The notes: generated by a model not told the origin, from the letters alone. 64,000 bases of DNA from Dryobates pubescens (GCF_014839835.1 NC_071627.1:18346001-18410000); one strand, 5' to 3'; counted from the first letter of the stretch, positions 28,346-39,565 are shown. Program-made: numbers and translations.

Positions 28346-31300
28346 CAGTCCTCTGTCTGGGCCTGGGTCCTAGCTCTGAGACAGTGATCCTAGTGGGACC
28401 CTGGGCTGCTGCCTGCCTTTCCCATGGGGTTTAGAGCAGAGCTGGTGCAGGGTGGTGTGAGGGTGGAGAAACAGCCCTGTCTCAGCTCCTCACTGTAAGG
28501 TCCTGCAGGAAGCACAGCTGTAGTGTGATGCTGCTAGGCCAGCAGGGACTGATGAATGTGAGTGCAGACAACCCAGGCTGGGCCAGGACTGACTGCGGTT
28601 GCCCCAAACTCAGCAGAACTCTTCACAGCCTGGCTTTACACCCCAAAAAGCAGGCTCCCAGCAGCAGTTGCTGTATCCATGTCCCATCCATCCTGTGTGC
28701 CAGGCAGTGGGGTGGTGCAGGGCAATGAGTGTGCAGGATGTTTTCTGTCTCTCCTTCAAGACCACTAGCAGTGGGGAATGTGGGGTGCCAGGTTTCAGGA
28801 CCCTTGGCTCTGCTCCGCTCCTTAGGATGGGAGATGGAGGCTGTGTGGTTGCAGGGACGGAGGTCAGAAGATCTAGCTGCTATGGGGCAGGTCAGGCTCC
28901 TAACTCCCCAGTCCAGGGTCCCAGAGCAGGACTGGGCAGAGCTCTGGTGCTGGGGCTTCTGCTGCCCCGGAAAACAACCTGCATGTTTGTCTGCAGCTGC
29001 CCTGTGGCTTCTCTCTGGCCCCTGCTGAATTTGCAGAGCTATGCCGGTGTGGCAAGATGCCTCAGTCCCGCTTGCTGCCCTGCAAGGCATATGCTTTCCA
29101 GCCCAAACACCGCCTTTCTCTCCTCTGCTTGGTGGGATTGGCACCAGCCTTGGAAAACTGCCAAATTCATGGCTAGCTGGAGAGGGTCAGGCCTGCATTC
29201 ACCCTGCTGTGGGGTAGCCTTGAGCTTGTGCCCCAGATCTGGTTCACTTGGGGCTTGGAAAGAGCTTGCAGCAACAGGCTTAGGGGGGGACATGGAGCAG
29301 AGCCCATAAAACATTTGCTTGAGTCTCCCTGCAGAGTCTTGCTCAGCTACAAAGCAAGTACCCAGAGCTCTCCTGCCATGCAGTGTTGGCTCCACGAGTC
29401 AGGAAGGTCACCTACCCTGCTGCTGCAGCTCTTACTGGGTGAATGAGCACCCTTGTCTCTGGGCACGGGCTCAGCAGTGGGCTGGGAAGGGAAATGGGTG
29501 CGTAGGGACTCACTCGGTGTTGGGTGCTGGGATTGTGCCCCCTTCTCCACAAGGCTGATCGCTCCCGTTGTCCCTCTGCGCTCCAGCACGCCAGGCAGCT
29601 GTGCTGTGGTGCAGGATGGATGCTGATGCAGGATAGGTTGGGACTCGGCTACCTGCCTTTCATGTGGGACAGCAGGAAGTGTCCTCTGGCTGCTTCCCGG
29701 GGGCAGGGAGCTCCACTGTACTCTGTCCCTCCGGCCTCCACACGCAGCAGGGCCCCTCGGTCCCCCAGCTGCTGTGCCCCCGTGTCAGGCAGGAACAGCC
29801 AGCTCCTGGGGAGCCATGCCCACAGCTGTTCTACATCCCCTCAGCTTTGGTATCTGTGACTGTTCAAATTACCTGTTACAATAAACCAACATCTCCAATC
29901 CTACAGGGCACTGTCATCTTTCTGCTTCAGCAGTGCACCTGTATTTGGGAGAACACAGAACCTCCTGCAGAAAGGAGGAGAACCACATCCTACAGAAGGA
30001 AAAAAAAACAGGAAAAAAAGGAAAAAGAAAAAAAAAAAAAGGAAAAAAGAAAAAGGGAAAAAAAAAGAGCAAGAGGAAGGGCTAGAGGGTTTGCAGTAGG
30101 CCAGGGCAGCAGGACGAGGGAGCTCTGCTCTGCCCCTAGGGACCTGCATGCCCAGCCAGGCTGAGCTGCTCCCATCCAGCTATGCTATGCCTGTCTCCAG
30201 GCTGCACTCACAGATCTGACCACCAGCTGCCTCTCACACTGCTGCCCCAAGCCTGGCTGGACATGCCAGCAAGGCAGCCAAATGCAGCTTCTTCTGTGAA
30301 AGATGTGCTGAGCAGGCAGCAACTGGGGCAAGGCAGACAATGCTCCAAGCTACCTAGTGCCAAAGTGGAGCTCACCCTGTTCAGCACCGGTGATGTCTTG
30401 TCCCCCACCCTTGTGCCTCAGAAGTCAGCTCTGGTAGGCCAGAGCCCTCTCTCTTTGCCCACGCCCAACAGCACAATTCCCTGGACGGGACAAACCAAGT
30501 GCTTGTTTGTGGGCAGTACTGGGTTTCCCTTTCACCCCATCCTCCAGACTGCCTGTAAGGGCAAAGCAGGCTCAGACAGCTGCAGAGCCACCTTAGGCCA
30601 GGGAGGGCAAGGGTGCAGGCAGCAACATGCAGACATCCAGAGTGCCTGGGAACCCTGCAGGAACTTGCAGTGAGGGACTCCAGCAGGATCAGCCAGTGGT
30701 CTGTGCCCTGTCCCCTGCAGGTGTGTTCTGCCTACAGGTACAGCCTGCTGCAGCCACACAACAGAGAGCCAGTGTCCTCCCAGCCCTGTGGCCTTGCATA
30801 GGAGAACAATGCCTTGTTGCTCACCAAACACCTTCAGTAATGATTCAACACCAACAGTGGGACTTGGAGCCACCCACCACGATGTTTGTCATGACTCAGG
30901 TGAAGCAGCTCCCTCTGGGAAAGGAGAACTTGCTCAGCAGCGAGTTCCAACTCCAAGCAGTGAGCTGTGCAGGAACTGCCCCCCAGCAAAAGCAGCTGAA
31001 GCAGCAGCAGCACAACTTGGAGAACATGGCCAGGCCCCATTTTGGAAATGTGAGTTCCCACATTGTTTTCACAGGGAGCTGCATCTTTTGTGTCCTGCTT
31101 GCATCACCACACCTGTGAGGTGCCCATGTCTGTTCCCTTCCCACATTCTCTTCTGGCTTCCCAATGCTCTGCAACCCAGTATCAGCTGCAACTCACTCTA
31201 TTACTCACCAGTTGCAGGGGAACACATTACATATTCTCCCCAAACAGCTTGTCTGATGCTTATGAACTCTTTCCTGCCAGGATCAAGCCATAAACAGAGC

Positions 31301-31684
31301 TGTTCCTTCCTACCCAGGCAGCTCATTTCTCAAATGTTGATGCAGCACCTGACTAAAGCCACACCTCAGTGCAGAGCATGACCCACAGGACACCATTTTA
31401 TAAGAGGTCTGCCAGGGTGGAGAGCCTTAGTGAACTGCAGCCTTCAGTGCTACAGGAGGATAAGCTGTCAGGGAATTAAAAAATACCACAACCTAAATTT
31501 CAGGTTAATCACAGAGGTGTATTACCCACATTTCCAGTGCTCTGGAACACAGCTTCTCTGACACTTGGCTCCACCAAGACATCAACAACTGTCTCTAAGA
31601 AAACTTCATCTGCAGCCAGAATCCATACTGACGACTGGGGCACGAGCACATCACCCATAGCTGCAGCTTCTTTCTTGCCTGACT
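28346..31684. other. CLTB-HIGD2A tail-to-tail spacer
   Basis: About 3.3 kb without a gene I can recognise. Open frames of up to 236 codons exist but show no family motif and are explained by base composition. It contains an A/G-rich tract (29993-30085) and an isolated AATAAA near 29880. No clear poly(A) signal for HIGD2A was found; TATAAA on the minus strand at about 31401 is only a weak candidate. Confidence 0.6.
29993..30085 (+). repeat. A-rich homopurine tract
   Basis: About 90 bases almost entirely of A and G on the plus strand, with A-runs of up to about 12 interrupted by GG, then passing into gagcaagaggaaggg. It could form triplex DNA or be the tail of an old retroposed sequence, but I found no body for one. 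Confidence 0.8.
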
Positions 31685-32252
31685 TCACTTTCTAGATTTC
31701 ATGGCTGTGACCACCATGCCTCCCAGGAGGGCCACGAAGGTGAAGCCCTGGGCCAAGACACGTGCCCGCATCATCTGCTGAGACCGACGGATGTTGCCTC
31801 TCTTGAAGCTGATCAGTCCATAGGTCAGGACACCAACAGTGCAGAGGCAGCCTGCAGTGAAGGACGGAGGAAGAAGGAGGGAGGAAGAAGGACAGAAGGA
31901 CGCTGAGCAGGACAGGGGCTGCAACGACCAGCTTACACCTCCCTCCCGCCTTCCCCCCGCCCTGAGCGTTGCTGGGTCGTTAGACGACACCTTCAAATAA
32001 GAAACATGACCTCCCCGCAGGGCAGCCTCTTGGGGCTGGGTTCAGGAGGGGCGGATCACTTGTTCCCAGCCCTCCTCCGTCACCACCCTCGACGGCCCCG
32101 GCCTTTCCTCCCCACAGCCCCCACCTCGTCCCTCCCTCACCGAGGGGAACCAAGGGATTCTCGCGGGTCTTGCGCAGGAATTTGTCCCCGAAGCCCTCCT
32201 CGCTGAACATCGGCAGGTCGCTGGGTTCCAGGGGGGGAGGCCCGGCCGTCAT
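31685..32252 (-). CDS. HIGD2A: HIGD2A, HIG1-domain respirasome assembly factor
   Basis: Two exons on the minus strand: 32252-32141 and 31851-31685, 279 nt, 92 aa. The conserved core KFLRKTRENPLVPLG leads into the first membrane span (CLCTVGVLTYGLISF). A matrix loop follows with the HIG1 type-2 motif Q-x3-R-x-R-x3-Q (QQMMRARVLAQ), then the second span, ending AMKSRK. The family resides in the inner mitochondrial membrane and helps build complex IV and supercomplexes. It is about 14 residues shorter at the N-terminus than the human protein as I remember it. It shares a 258-bp promoter gap with NOP16. Confidence 0.95.
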
Positions 32253-32510
32253 AGCTGCGGCCCGCTGGCAAGGTGACCACCCGCGGCCCTGCCCGGCTAC
32301 CGTAGTTCGGAAGCACCTCTGCGCTCCCGGCGGCCAATGGGAGACGGGAACCGCTCACTCCCCGCCTCTGCCGCGGGGTGTGCTGGGGGTTGTAGGCGGC
32401 AACGCGAGCAACTAGAGGGCGGGGCGCTGGGGTGAGACTACACTTCCCGTGGTGCCCACGGGGCAGCCTGCCCCAGCGCTCGGAGACAGCGGCCGTAACG
32501 TGGGTTCGCC
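32253..32510. promoter_or_regulatory. Bidirectional promoter, HIGD2A (-) / NOP16 (+)
   Basis: Only 258 bp separate the two start codons, within a CpG island. Two ACTACA-type elements face opposite ways: tgctgggggttgtagg at 32381-32396 (reverse strand CCTACAACCCCCAGCA) and gactacacttcccg at 32436-32449. Both resemble the ZNF143 (SBS) motif ACTACAnnTCCCAGCA; the second also contains an ETS core. No TATA box is seen. Confidence 0.75.
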
Positions 32511-35407
32511 ATGCCGAAGGCGAAAGGGAAAGGCCGGCGGCAGAAATACTCCTACAACCTCAACCGCAAGCGGCTGTACCGCAGTGCCCGCCGCCGCGCC
32601 GCCCCTCGCATCGCCTGGTGAGGGCCGCGCCGGTGGGCACACGGCGGGGCGTGGGTCACTGCGCGGGTTCCGGGAGCGTGCGGGAGTGGGTGCCCCGGGA
32701 GTGACTGCTCCGGGAGTGACTGCTCGTCTGCTCGGTGGGCGCTTGGGGGACGCTCGTCTGTGGGAAGAGGAACAGGCGGTGAGAGTGAGAGCGGGGGCAG
32801 TTCGTGATTTCCGTGTCTTTCCCCACGCAGCTCACACATCCGCCATGCCTGGGACCCGACCAAGTCGGTGGCTCAGAACCTGGCCGACATGGGCCTGGCC
32901 GAGGATCCCAACAAGGCCGTCCCCATTCCTAAGAAGAAGCTGCTAGTAAGTGCCGCTGAACGCCACTGGGGAAGGGGTAGAGGGCCTTGGCTACTACAGC
33001 TTTTCTGGGGAGGTGGAAGGTAAGGTCTCCTCCGGGACACAGAGGAGGACCACAAAACTGATCAGAGGAGGAGCACCTCTGAGGAAAGAATGAAAGAGTT
33101 GGGCTTGTTCTGCCAGGGAAGAGAAAGCTCCAGGGAGAATGTATTGTGGCCTTCCAATACTTAAAGGGGGCCTGCAAGAAAGACAGGGATAATCTTTTTA
33201 GCAGAGCTTGTTGTGACAGGACAAGGGGTGATCGATTTAAACTGAAAGAGGAGACATTCAGACTAGGTATAAGAAACAAAGTTTTTACAGTGAGTGGTAA
33301 GACACTGGCCCAGGTTGCCTAGAGATGCGGTGAATGTTTCCAGGGCTGGGGCATCCAAGGTCAGGTTGGATGGGTCTTTGAGCAATTTGATCTAGATCAA
33401 GATGTCCCTGCAAGAGGGTTAGACCAGATGACCTTTAAAAGTTCCATCCAACTCAAACCATTCTGTTATGAGGCTGTCCTTGGGAAAGCAGTGTGTAGAG
33501 GAGTTTGCCTTGGAACACGATCAGGTAGCTCTGGACCCCAGTCTTTGTGGGTGGATGGGTTTCTTACCTTTGTTTCATACGCTTTTCTTGCCAAGATCCT
33601 GTCACAGGAATGAGGTATGGTGTCACAAGAAAATAATGGGCTTTGGAACAAGTATAGATTGCTTCAGTCTCCTGGGAATTCTCCGAGAGAGGTGGGGTTG
33701 GTAACACTGCAGCTGAGTTGCTCCTGATACAAACAAAAGTCTCTTTGTGGACAGCAGTGCCAGCCTGGCTTCACTGTGTTGGTGGGCAACATTTGCAGGT
33801 GAAGGGTGGCCCCACTAAATGTCAGACTTGTAAAAAAACCCCAGTCAAACAAAAAAAGCCAGGAGTGACCTTTTTTGACACTTGTCTCTGTTCACACGGT
33901 ATTGCCAGCTTAATGGCATAAGTAAGGCTCTGTTTAAGTCAGATGAGATTTCCCAGTCCTTGCAGCCATTGTATAGCAGTTTGGGAGTTTTGGGAGCAAT
34001 GTGTGGAGACATAGCTCTCTTCTAAGTGGACTTTTCTTGAGTTTCCTTCTTTCTCATTTTGCCCAGGGGATGGAAGTGGAAAGCGATGGACTGGAGCAAG
34101 GAAAGAAAATAGTGCGGAAGCCCTACGTGGTGAACGGTCAGTGCCGCTTCCGTCCTGCCCAGGGAGTGCTTCACCACCTGCAGCCCTGGCGAGTTTCCTG
34201 CTGAACCCTGCTGCTGCCATTGCATTTGGGTCTCTTCCAAATCCCTGTGTGTTAACTTTATTTCTCACCTCTGTGCTGACAGACTTCCTTAGCTTGCTAT
34301 ATTGTACCAGGGGCCAGGAAGGCTGTTTGTTAATTCTTGTCCAGGCTTGTGGGTTTGTAGAGAAGTACCCTCTCCCTGGCAGCAGTCAGCTGGGGGGCTC
34401 CCAGCCAGGCCAGAGGTGAGCCAGGACAGTAGCTCTGCCATTCCCTTGTTTCCACTGCCTTACAAATTTCCTTTTTTGACACCTGTGCTTCCCTTTGTGC
34501 AATATTTCTACCTGTTCCCCGGGGAACAGGGGGGCATCAGGGTGACCAGAAACTGTGGCTTCAGGACCTTGTGTGTTTTAGTGCTGTGCTGAGCAGCTTT
34601 GAACAGTCATGCTCTGCAGCCTAAGCAGAAAGGTTCCACTCCTCATGGTGTGAGCTGGAGAGGAGCCACAGCACAGGCCTGGATGCTGCAGCCCATGTGA
34701 AAGGCTGTTGTCTTGCGTTTTCCTGCACTGTCACGCTAGAAAGCAGCTCTGTGTTTGTGAGCAACTGAGCTGTGTTGCAGGATCATCTCCTTTCTGCAAT
34801 ACTGGTAGGGCTTGGTCTGGGGAAGAGGCTGGGGATCTCTGAGGTGCTGCTTGCTTCCCTCCCCTGCTTCATGGGATCTCTGTTCTCTAGAGATGGAATA
34901 CGAGGCCAGTTTCCCTGAGAAGAAGTCAAACACACTCTCACGAGACCTCATTGACTATGTGCGGTACATGATACAGAACCATGGGGAGAACTACAAGGTG
35001 AGTACTGGCTGTCCCAGATTGAGGAGCACCCAGTCCTGAATCAGTCCTGGACCTGCAGGATTTGAATCACTAATCCTCTGCCCTGGATCCTGTTCCAATC
35101 AACTGCTTGTTAACGGGAAGCAGTGCTTTGAAACTTGACGCAGTCCCTGTCTGAGTCAGGCAGTGATTACAGCTGGCCTGAGAGGGCCTTAGGGGTGAGG
35201 CTGGGCTGACTGGGTGTTTACTCTTGGGGCCACTCCTCTGACTTACCTTCTCCTTTGTCATAGGAAATGGCTCGAGATGAGAAGAACTACTACCAGGATA
35301 CTCCCAAGCAGATTAAGAGAAAAATCAATGTATACAAGAATTTCTATCCTGAAGAATACAAGGATTTCATTGCATCACTCAAGCCAGAAAAGATGGATGT
35401 GCAGTGA
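32511..35407 (+). CDS. NOP16: NOP16, nucleolar protein of 60S ribosome biogenesis
   Basis: Five exons: 32511-32617, 32831-32945, 34067-34136, 34891-34997 and 35264-35407; 543 nt, 180 aa. The N-terminus MPKAKGKGRRQKYSYNLNRK is a highly basic nucleolar/RNA-binding stretch. It is followed by the conserved RHAWDPTKSVAQNLADMGLA and, near the end, NHGENYKEMARDEKNYYQDT and the INVYKNFYPEEYKDF segment, all hallmarks of Nop16. The protein joins pre-60S particles in the nucleolus. The start codon is the first ATG after the HIGD2A-side promoter and matches the known N-terminus. Intron 2 carries a CR1. Confidence 0.96.
33040..33475 (+). mobile_element. CR1 LINE fragment
   Basis: It begins with the CR1-type stretch ggaccacaaaactgatcagagg, continues through LKEETFRLGIRNKVFTVSG-like coding remnants, and ends with gagggttagaccagatgacctttaaaa and an attctgttatg tail. 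It lies in NOP16 intron 2, sense to the gene, and is 5'-truncated. Confidence 0.88.
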
Positions 35408-35705
35408 CTGCCCTGTTTTCTCAGATTTGCTTCTAAGTGCAGGCTTGATGTAACCATTTCCTGAAGCAAGTGGGGACTGACAAGCTGGTGACAGTCACTC
35501 TCAGGCTCAGTGCCTGCAAGCTGAGCTATGCAAACCCTCTATTGATGGAGGAAGTACTTTCATTAGGCAGAGACAATTATAACCAGGTATGAAAGACTCT
35601 TGGCTGTGACTTGTAGCATTGGGACTAAATGTGTTGTGACAGCTGCCACACAAAGCAGCTGTCCTTTTGCCTTTTTAAAATAAACCAATCTTTCAGGCTG
35701 GTGTG
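35408..35705 (+). other. NOP16: NOP16 3' UTR and poly(A) signal
   Basis: A roughly 280-bp UTR ends after AATAAA at 35679-35684. The ARL10 poly(A) signal on the opposite strand is only about 320 bp further on; that short gap holds nothing recognisable. Confidence 0.8.
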
Positions 35706-35989
35706 AGTGTCACATTCATGAGCTCTCACTTAGCACCATCCCACTTCAGTGAGCTCCTGGTGCCAACACGTGGGATGTGGGCATTGGGTGCTTGTCACCC
35801 TCTGCAGCAATGGGGCTGGGGGCCAGCAGGGTGTGGGCAGAACTTGGGCTTTTGCTGATTTCCTTGTAGGCAGCAGTGGTTGGAGTGAGGCCACATGCTG
35901 CTTCCTTCCCCTACAAACAAACTTCCTGCCTGGAGCTTGGAAGACCAGGCTGGGGAGCCCTTCCTTGCCAAGGAGCCGAGATCAGAGCA

Positions 35990-36761
35990 GAGTGATCAAC
36001 CTCCTTTATTGACAAAAGGAAGGAGTGAATGTACAAAAGGGTTCATAGCAGGGACCAGCTGGCACATACCCCCTTTCCCTGATGTCCTCCCCAGCTTCCA
36101 TGATGCATGTTCCAGGACCCAGGGGCCTGTGGCCTGACCCAGCAGCCTCCTGCCTGCAGGTAGGGCATCCTGTGGCTCTTGACATTGGCTCCTTCCCCTT
36201 CTCTCTGAGGCAGCTGAGAGTGAGGGAGAGCATGCAGGGGGAAGTGCCTGCCGAGTGCAGCTACCAAACAGCCCGGTACCTGCCTTCATCTCGTAAACAG
36301 GGTTTTGAGTAGAGTTTGTGGTATTGTGCTCAGCCCCAGTGGAGCACAGCCTGAGCTGTCTCCTGGGAGGAAATGTTCATGGCAGCTGGTGAAAAGGCAG
36401 GCTTGCTTGTTCAGCCCCATTCATTTAAATCCTGCAGGGCTGCTGTGAAGGTGTGGGGCCCTGCCCTGTGCTGCACTTTCCTGTTCAACAGGTAAGAGCC
36501 ATGCTTGTGCCTCCATCCCAAAGATTTTGTCCCTGAACTGGGGGAGGCAGCTGCCCTCTCCCTGTGGCAGAGAGCAGAGACTGCTGTTTGTGTTCCCTAA
36601 AGGCATCTGTGCTACAGCTCAACCCAAAACCTTGTGGAGTGGCAAACACTCCAGCACTGGCAGCCTGCTACCAGCAAGTCTGCATAACTGCTTCCATCCT
36701 TGCACCATGGACCTCTGGGAAGCCATGTCAGAGGTGGAAGCTTGTCTGCCCCCGTGTGGGC
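35990..36761 (-). other. ARL10: ARL10 3' UTR and poly(A) signal
   Basis: On the minus strand AATAAA lies at 36010-36005, about 750 bp beyond the ARL10 stop codon. The sequence between shows no other feature. Confidence 0.7.
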
Positions 36762-38591
36762 TCAGGACTGAGAGAGCAGAGTGACCAGCAGGTTCTTCAC
36801 ATGGAGGACACTGTTGGTGGTGCTTAGGCTAGCCCAGGTTGCACTGGTGGGCAGGAGGAAGATCTCGCGATGACCACTGAGCGTGTGCAAGGCCAGTTCC
36901 TCCCACAGCTCTGCCGTGCTCAGGGCATTGCTCTTGTCCTGTAACCGAGAGAGGCAGCTGCTCAGAAGGGGAACAGTGCTGGGAACCACCCTGCCAGCTG
37001 GAAGGGACCCAGTCCTGGCTGTGTGGTCCTGGCAGAGGTTGTGCTCAGGCAAGGCTGCCTTGCTCTCGCACTTCAGTGGCTTGCTGCAGGCTAAAGGGAA
37101 GCAGCACGAGGCATGCGCTTGGCCACCTGCCTGGGGAACATATTTCCTCTTAGGGATTTTGCATGCTGCTGCTGGGGTGCTCTCCTAAAACTTCTTAGCT
37201 GGGTTAATAGCAGCTGTGCCTCTTACAAAGACAGGCCCCAGGAAAGAAGGTTTTGCAAGAATTAGCAGGTTTTGGGTATTAAGATTTCCCCTTGGGGCCC
37301 TGGGGAAAGACAGCTTTGCTAGGAACAGCTAGAAAGTCATCTGCAGGGGCAGAGAGACAGACACCCACCTGCTTGTTAGCCAGCACGACCAGGGGCAGCT
37401 GGGGCTCTGCATCCAGCAACGCGTGCAGCTCCTGACGTGCCGTCAGCAAGCGCGCCCTGTCCACCGAGTCCACCACAAACACCAGCACGTGGGCCTGGCT
37501 CAGGTAGTGCTGCCAGTACGCTCGCATGTTCTGGCTGCCACCCACTGTGGGAGAGGGGCAGGGTTAGGCACTCGTGTGAGGGCGAGGGGGTCTGCCACCA
37601 TCCTGCAGCACTCCAGGGAACCACATCTCTGGTCACCCAGGGTGCTCCCACCACTTGAGATGCTCTGCATCCCCAGCCTGGTGCCAGGCCAGACTTACCT
37701 TCCAGCAAGTCCAGCTCCAGCCCCTCTACACAGAGCTGGGCAGAGTTGAAGCCGTAGGTGGGAGCGATGCTCTTCCTGGCTGTCTGGCTGCAGATGTAGT
37801 GCAGGATGCTGCTCTTCCCAGCCCCGTCCAGCCCCAGCACCAGCACCTGCCGCCAGGGCACCTGTGGGGAGCACAGGAGGGGCTGGGTGGGGCACCAGTC
37901 CTGGGATCCTCAGCCCCACGCTCAGGCAGCTGGTTGAGTGACCAGCCCAGAGCAAGGGATCCTGCCGTTCCCCACAGCACCGCAGTCTCCAGTCTGGTGG
38001 GCTCCAGTAGAGATTCAGACAAGGGGGGCCCTTCCCCACCAGCATGGGCTGCAGAAGGGCCCCAAGGGCCGTCAACCTGCGGAATATCCTGGGGAATCCA
38101 GTATGGCCAGCTCCAGGGGGTACTGGCCCTGCCCCTTCCTCTGCCCCACGTGCTCGGGGGTATCCCGCTGGCCATCCAGAGCCTTCCCCTGGTGATCCCG
38201 ACCCCCGACTACTTGCCCGGATGGACGGTCTCAGAGATGTGAGGAACCCGGAGGGATCCCGATCCCGTGCCCCAGACCCTTTCCGATGGGCTCGGGGAGA
38301 TCCCAGTAAAGGGGTCCTGGTATAGGGAATCCCGGGAAGATCCCAACCCTTCTCCCGCCCCGCGACGGGTCGGCGGTGCCAGCGGGGATCCTCCCTGCCC
38401 CTTACCGTGTCACCGGGGGGTTCTCGTTCCCGCAGTTCCTGCAGCTCCCGCTCCCACCAGCCGCTCCAGTCGGTGCCGGTGCCGGTGCCGCGGAAGTAGA
38501 TCTTCCAGGCGATGAAGAGAAGGGAGCCGAGAGCGGCGACCGCAGCCACCAGGGTTAGGGTCAGGTCCCGGAGGGCGCGGGGCGGAGCCAT
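36762..38591 (-). CDS. ARL10: ARL10, membrane-anchored ARF-like GTPase
   Basis: Four exons on the minus strand: 38591-38406, 37861-37699, 37544-37369 and 36938-36762; 702 nt, 233 aa. The N-terminus is not the myristoylated Gly helix of most ARFs. It has a hydrophobic span (about residues 11-33, ending [13 protein letters not shown]) that should anchor the protein in a membrane. The G domain has the P-loop GLDGAGKSS (72-80), a switch-I threonine (APTYG, T97), LLEVGGSQ in place of the usual WDxGGQ (Q replaced by S at 120), NKQD (173-176, cut by an intron between Q and D) and a late SAT motif. The altered G3, which I also recall in human ARL10, suggests weak intrinsic GTP hydrolysis. Its function is poorly known. 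Confidence 0.93.
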
Positions 38592-38684
38592 GCGGCACCG
38601 GCACTGTGCGGCCGCGGTGCAGCTGTGTTCCCTCCACCGGCTGTGGTCCCCGGGCTGGGCGCCAGCGGCAGTTGTGTCCGCCCT

Positions 38685-38692
38685 TGACGTCA
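38685..38692. promoter_or_regulatory. Consensus CRE (TGACGTCA)
   Basis: A perfect 8-bp palindromic cAMP response element, flanked by cct and ctgc, about 95 bp upstream of the ARL10 start codon. CREB/ATF factors bind this sequence, usually within 200 bp of a start site. That ARL10 responds to them is inference. Confidence 0.65.
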
Positions 38693-38754
38693 CTGCCGCA
38701 CTTAAAGGAGCAGTTCCGACCGTGGGTGAGGGAGAGAATGATGGATGGTGACGA

Positions 38755-38820
38755 GAAGAAGGGACAGGGAGAGAGAGGGAGAGAGGGAGGGAGAGAGGGA
38801 GAAGGGAAGGGGAGGTGGAG
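38755..38820 (+). repeat. GA/GGGA purine microsatellite
   Basis: Repeated gagag and gggag units, nearly pure purine on the plus strand, lying between the ARL10 and KIAA1191 promoters. Confidence 0.85.
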
Positions 38821-39391
38821 GGATGGTGGAATGCTAGGACGGAGGTGGGATGAGGAGGGACAATGGGAAGAGGGAAGAAGGCAGCAGGGCGTCCCCAGCT
38901 AGTGTGCCGACACATGAGCCGCCCCCGGGCCCACACCCGCCTGGTACCCTGGCACCCAGCACAGTAATCACCCAGGGGCCCAAGACTTGTGCCTGCTGCC
39001 TGTCAGGCTTATCATCAGCTCCCCCCAGTGGCGCAAAGCAGCCCGGCCTCAGGCCAGACTCCACTAGGAGTAGCTGCAGGGCCTTTCCTGGAATCTCTGT
39101 GCCCCGCTGCCAGCCCCACTGCCGGGGCACGGGTGGGCTGAGCTCCCCTCTGAAGGACCCACACGTTTTGCTGGCAGAGCTGGTGCACCGTCAGGCAGGA
39201 GCAGGGGGTGTGCTGAGGCGGGCAAGGCCAGGCAGCATCACCGTGGCGGGCCCGCCCCGCAAGAGTGGGGCCTGGCAGACCGGGGTGCAGGGCGCCCCCC
39301 GCCCCGCTCCAAACCCCGCCCCCCGCCCCCCCAAACCCCGCCCCCCGCTTGGCTCCGCCCATGCCGGCCGCCCCGCGCCCCGCGTGGCCTA

Positions 39392-39415
39392 GACTCCACC
39401 TCCCAGCATGCCTCG
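39392..39415 (+). promoter_or_regulatory. ZNF143/THAP11-like promoter element
   Basis: The sequence gactccacctcccagcatgc, followed by ctcg, matches the SBS pattern ACTACAnnTCCCAGCATGC with two differences in its first half. It lies in the CpG island about 190 bp before the KIAA1191 start codon, a typical place for this element. Confidence 0.6.
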
Positions 39416-39508
39416 CGCGCCGCCGGCAGCTCTCGCGGGGCCCGCGCGCCGATAAGGGAGCTCCCTCAGGGCTCGCCTCTGCAGCTGCCCGCCGGTGGCA
39501 GCTTAGCC

Positions 39509-39565
39509 ATGGCGCCGCTCGGGCCGCTGGCCCCTGGCCTACTGCCGCCCACCGAGCCTCGCTAG
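39509..39565 (+). CDS. Possible upstream ORF in KIAA1191 5' UTR (18 codons)
   Basis: ATG at 39509 in a strong context (agccATGG) opens an 18-codon frame, MAPLGPLAPGLLPPTEPR, that stops at 39565, 22 nt before the KIAA1191 start. If transcription starts upstream of 39509, this uORF would reduce or tune initiation at the main start. The transcription start is unknown, so its presence in mRNA is uncertain. Confidence 0.35.
   Translation: MAPLGPLAPGLLPPTEPR

Noticed and set aside
28599-31381. Several long open frames (up to 236 codons) between CLTB and HIGD2A
   Set aside because: No recognisable domain, no splice-linked partners and no good poly(A) context; low-stop composition explains them.
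36939-38405. Avian copy of the microRNA miR-1271 that I recall in human ARL10
   Set aside because: Neither the mature sequence nor its complement was found in the ARL10 introns here.
37695-38936. 413-codon open frame on the minus strand
   Set aside because: It runs through ARL10 exon 1, intron 1 and exon 2; intron 1 simply lacks an in-frame stop. The spliced form matches ARL10 and the junctions have good GT-AG signals.
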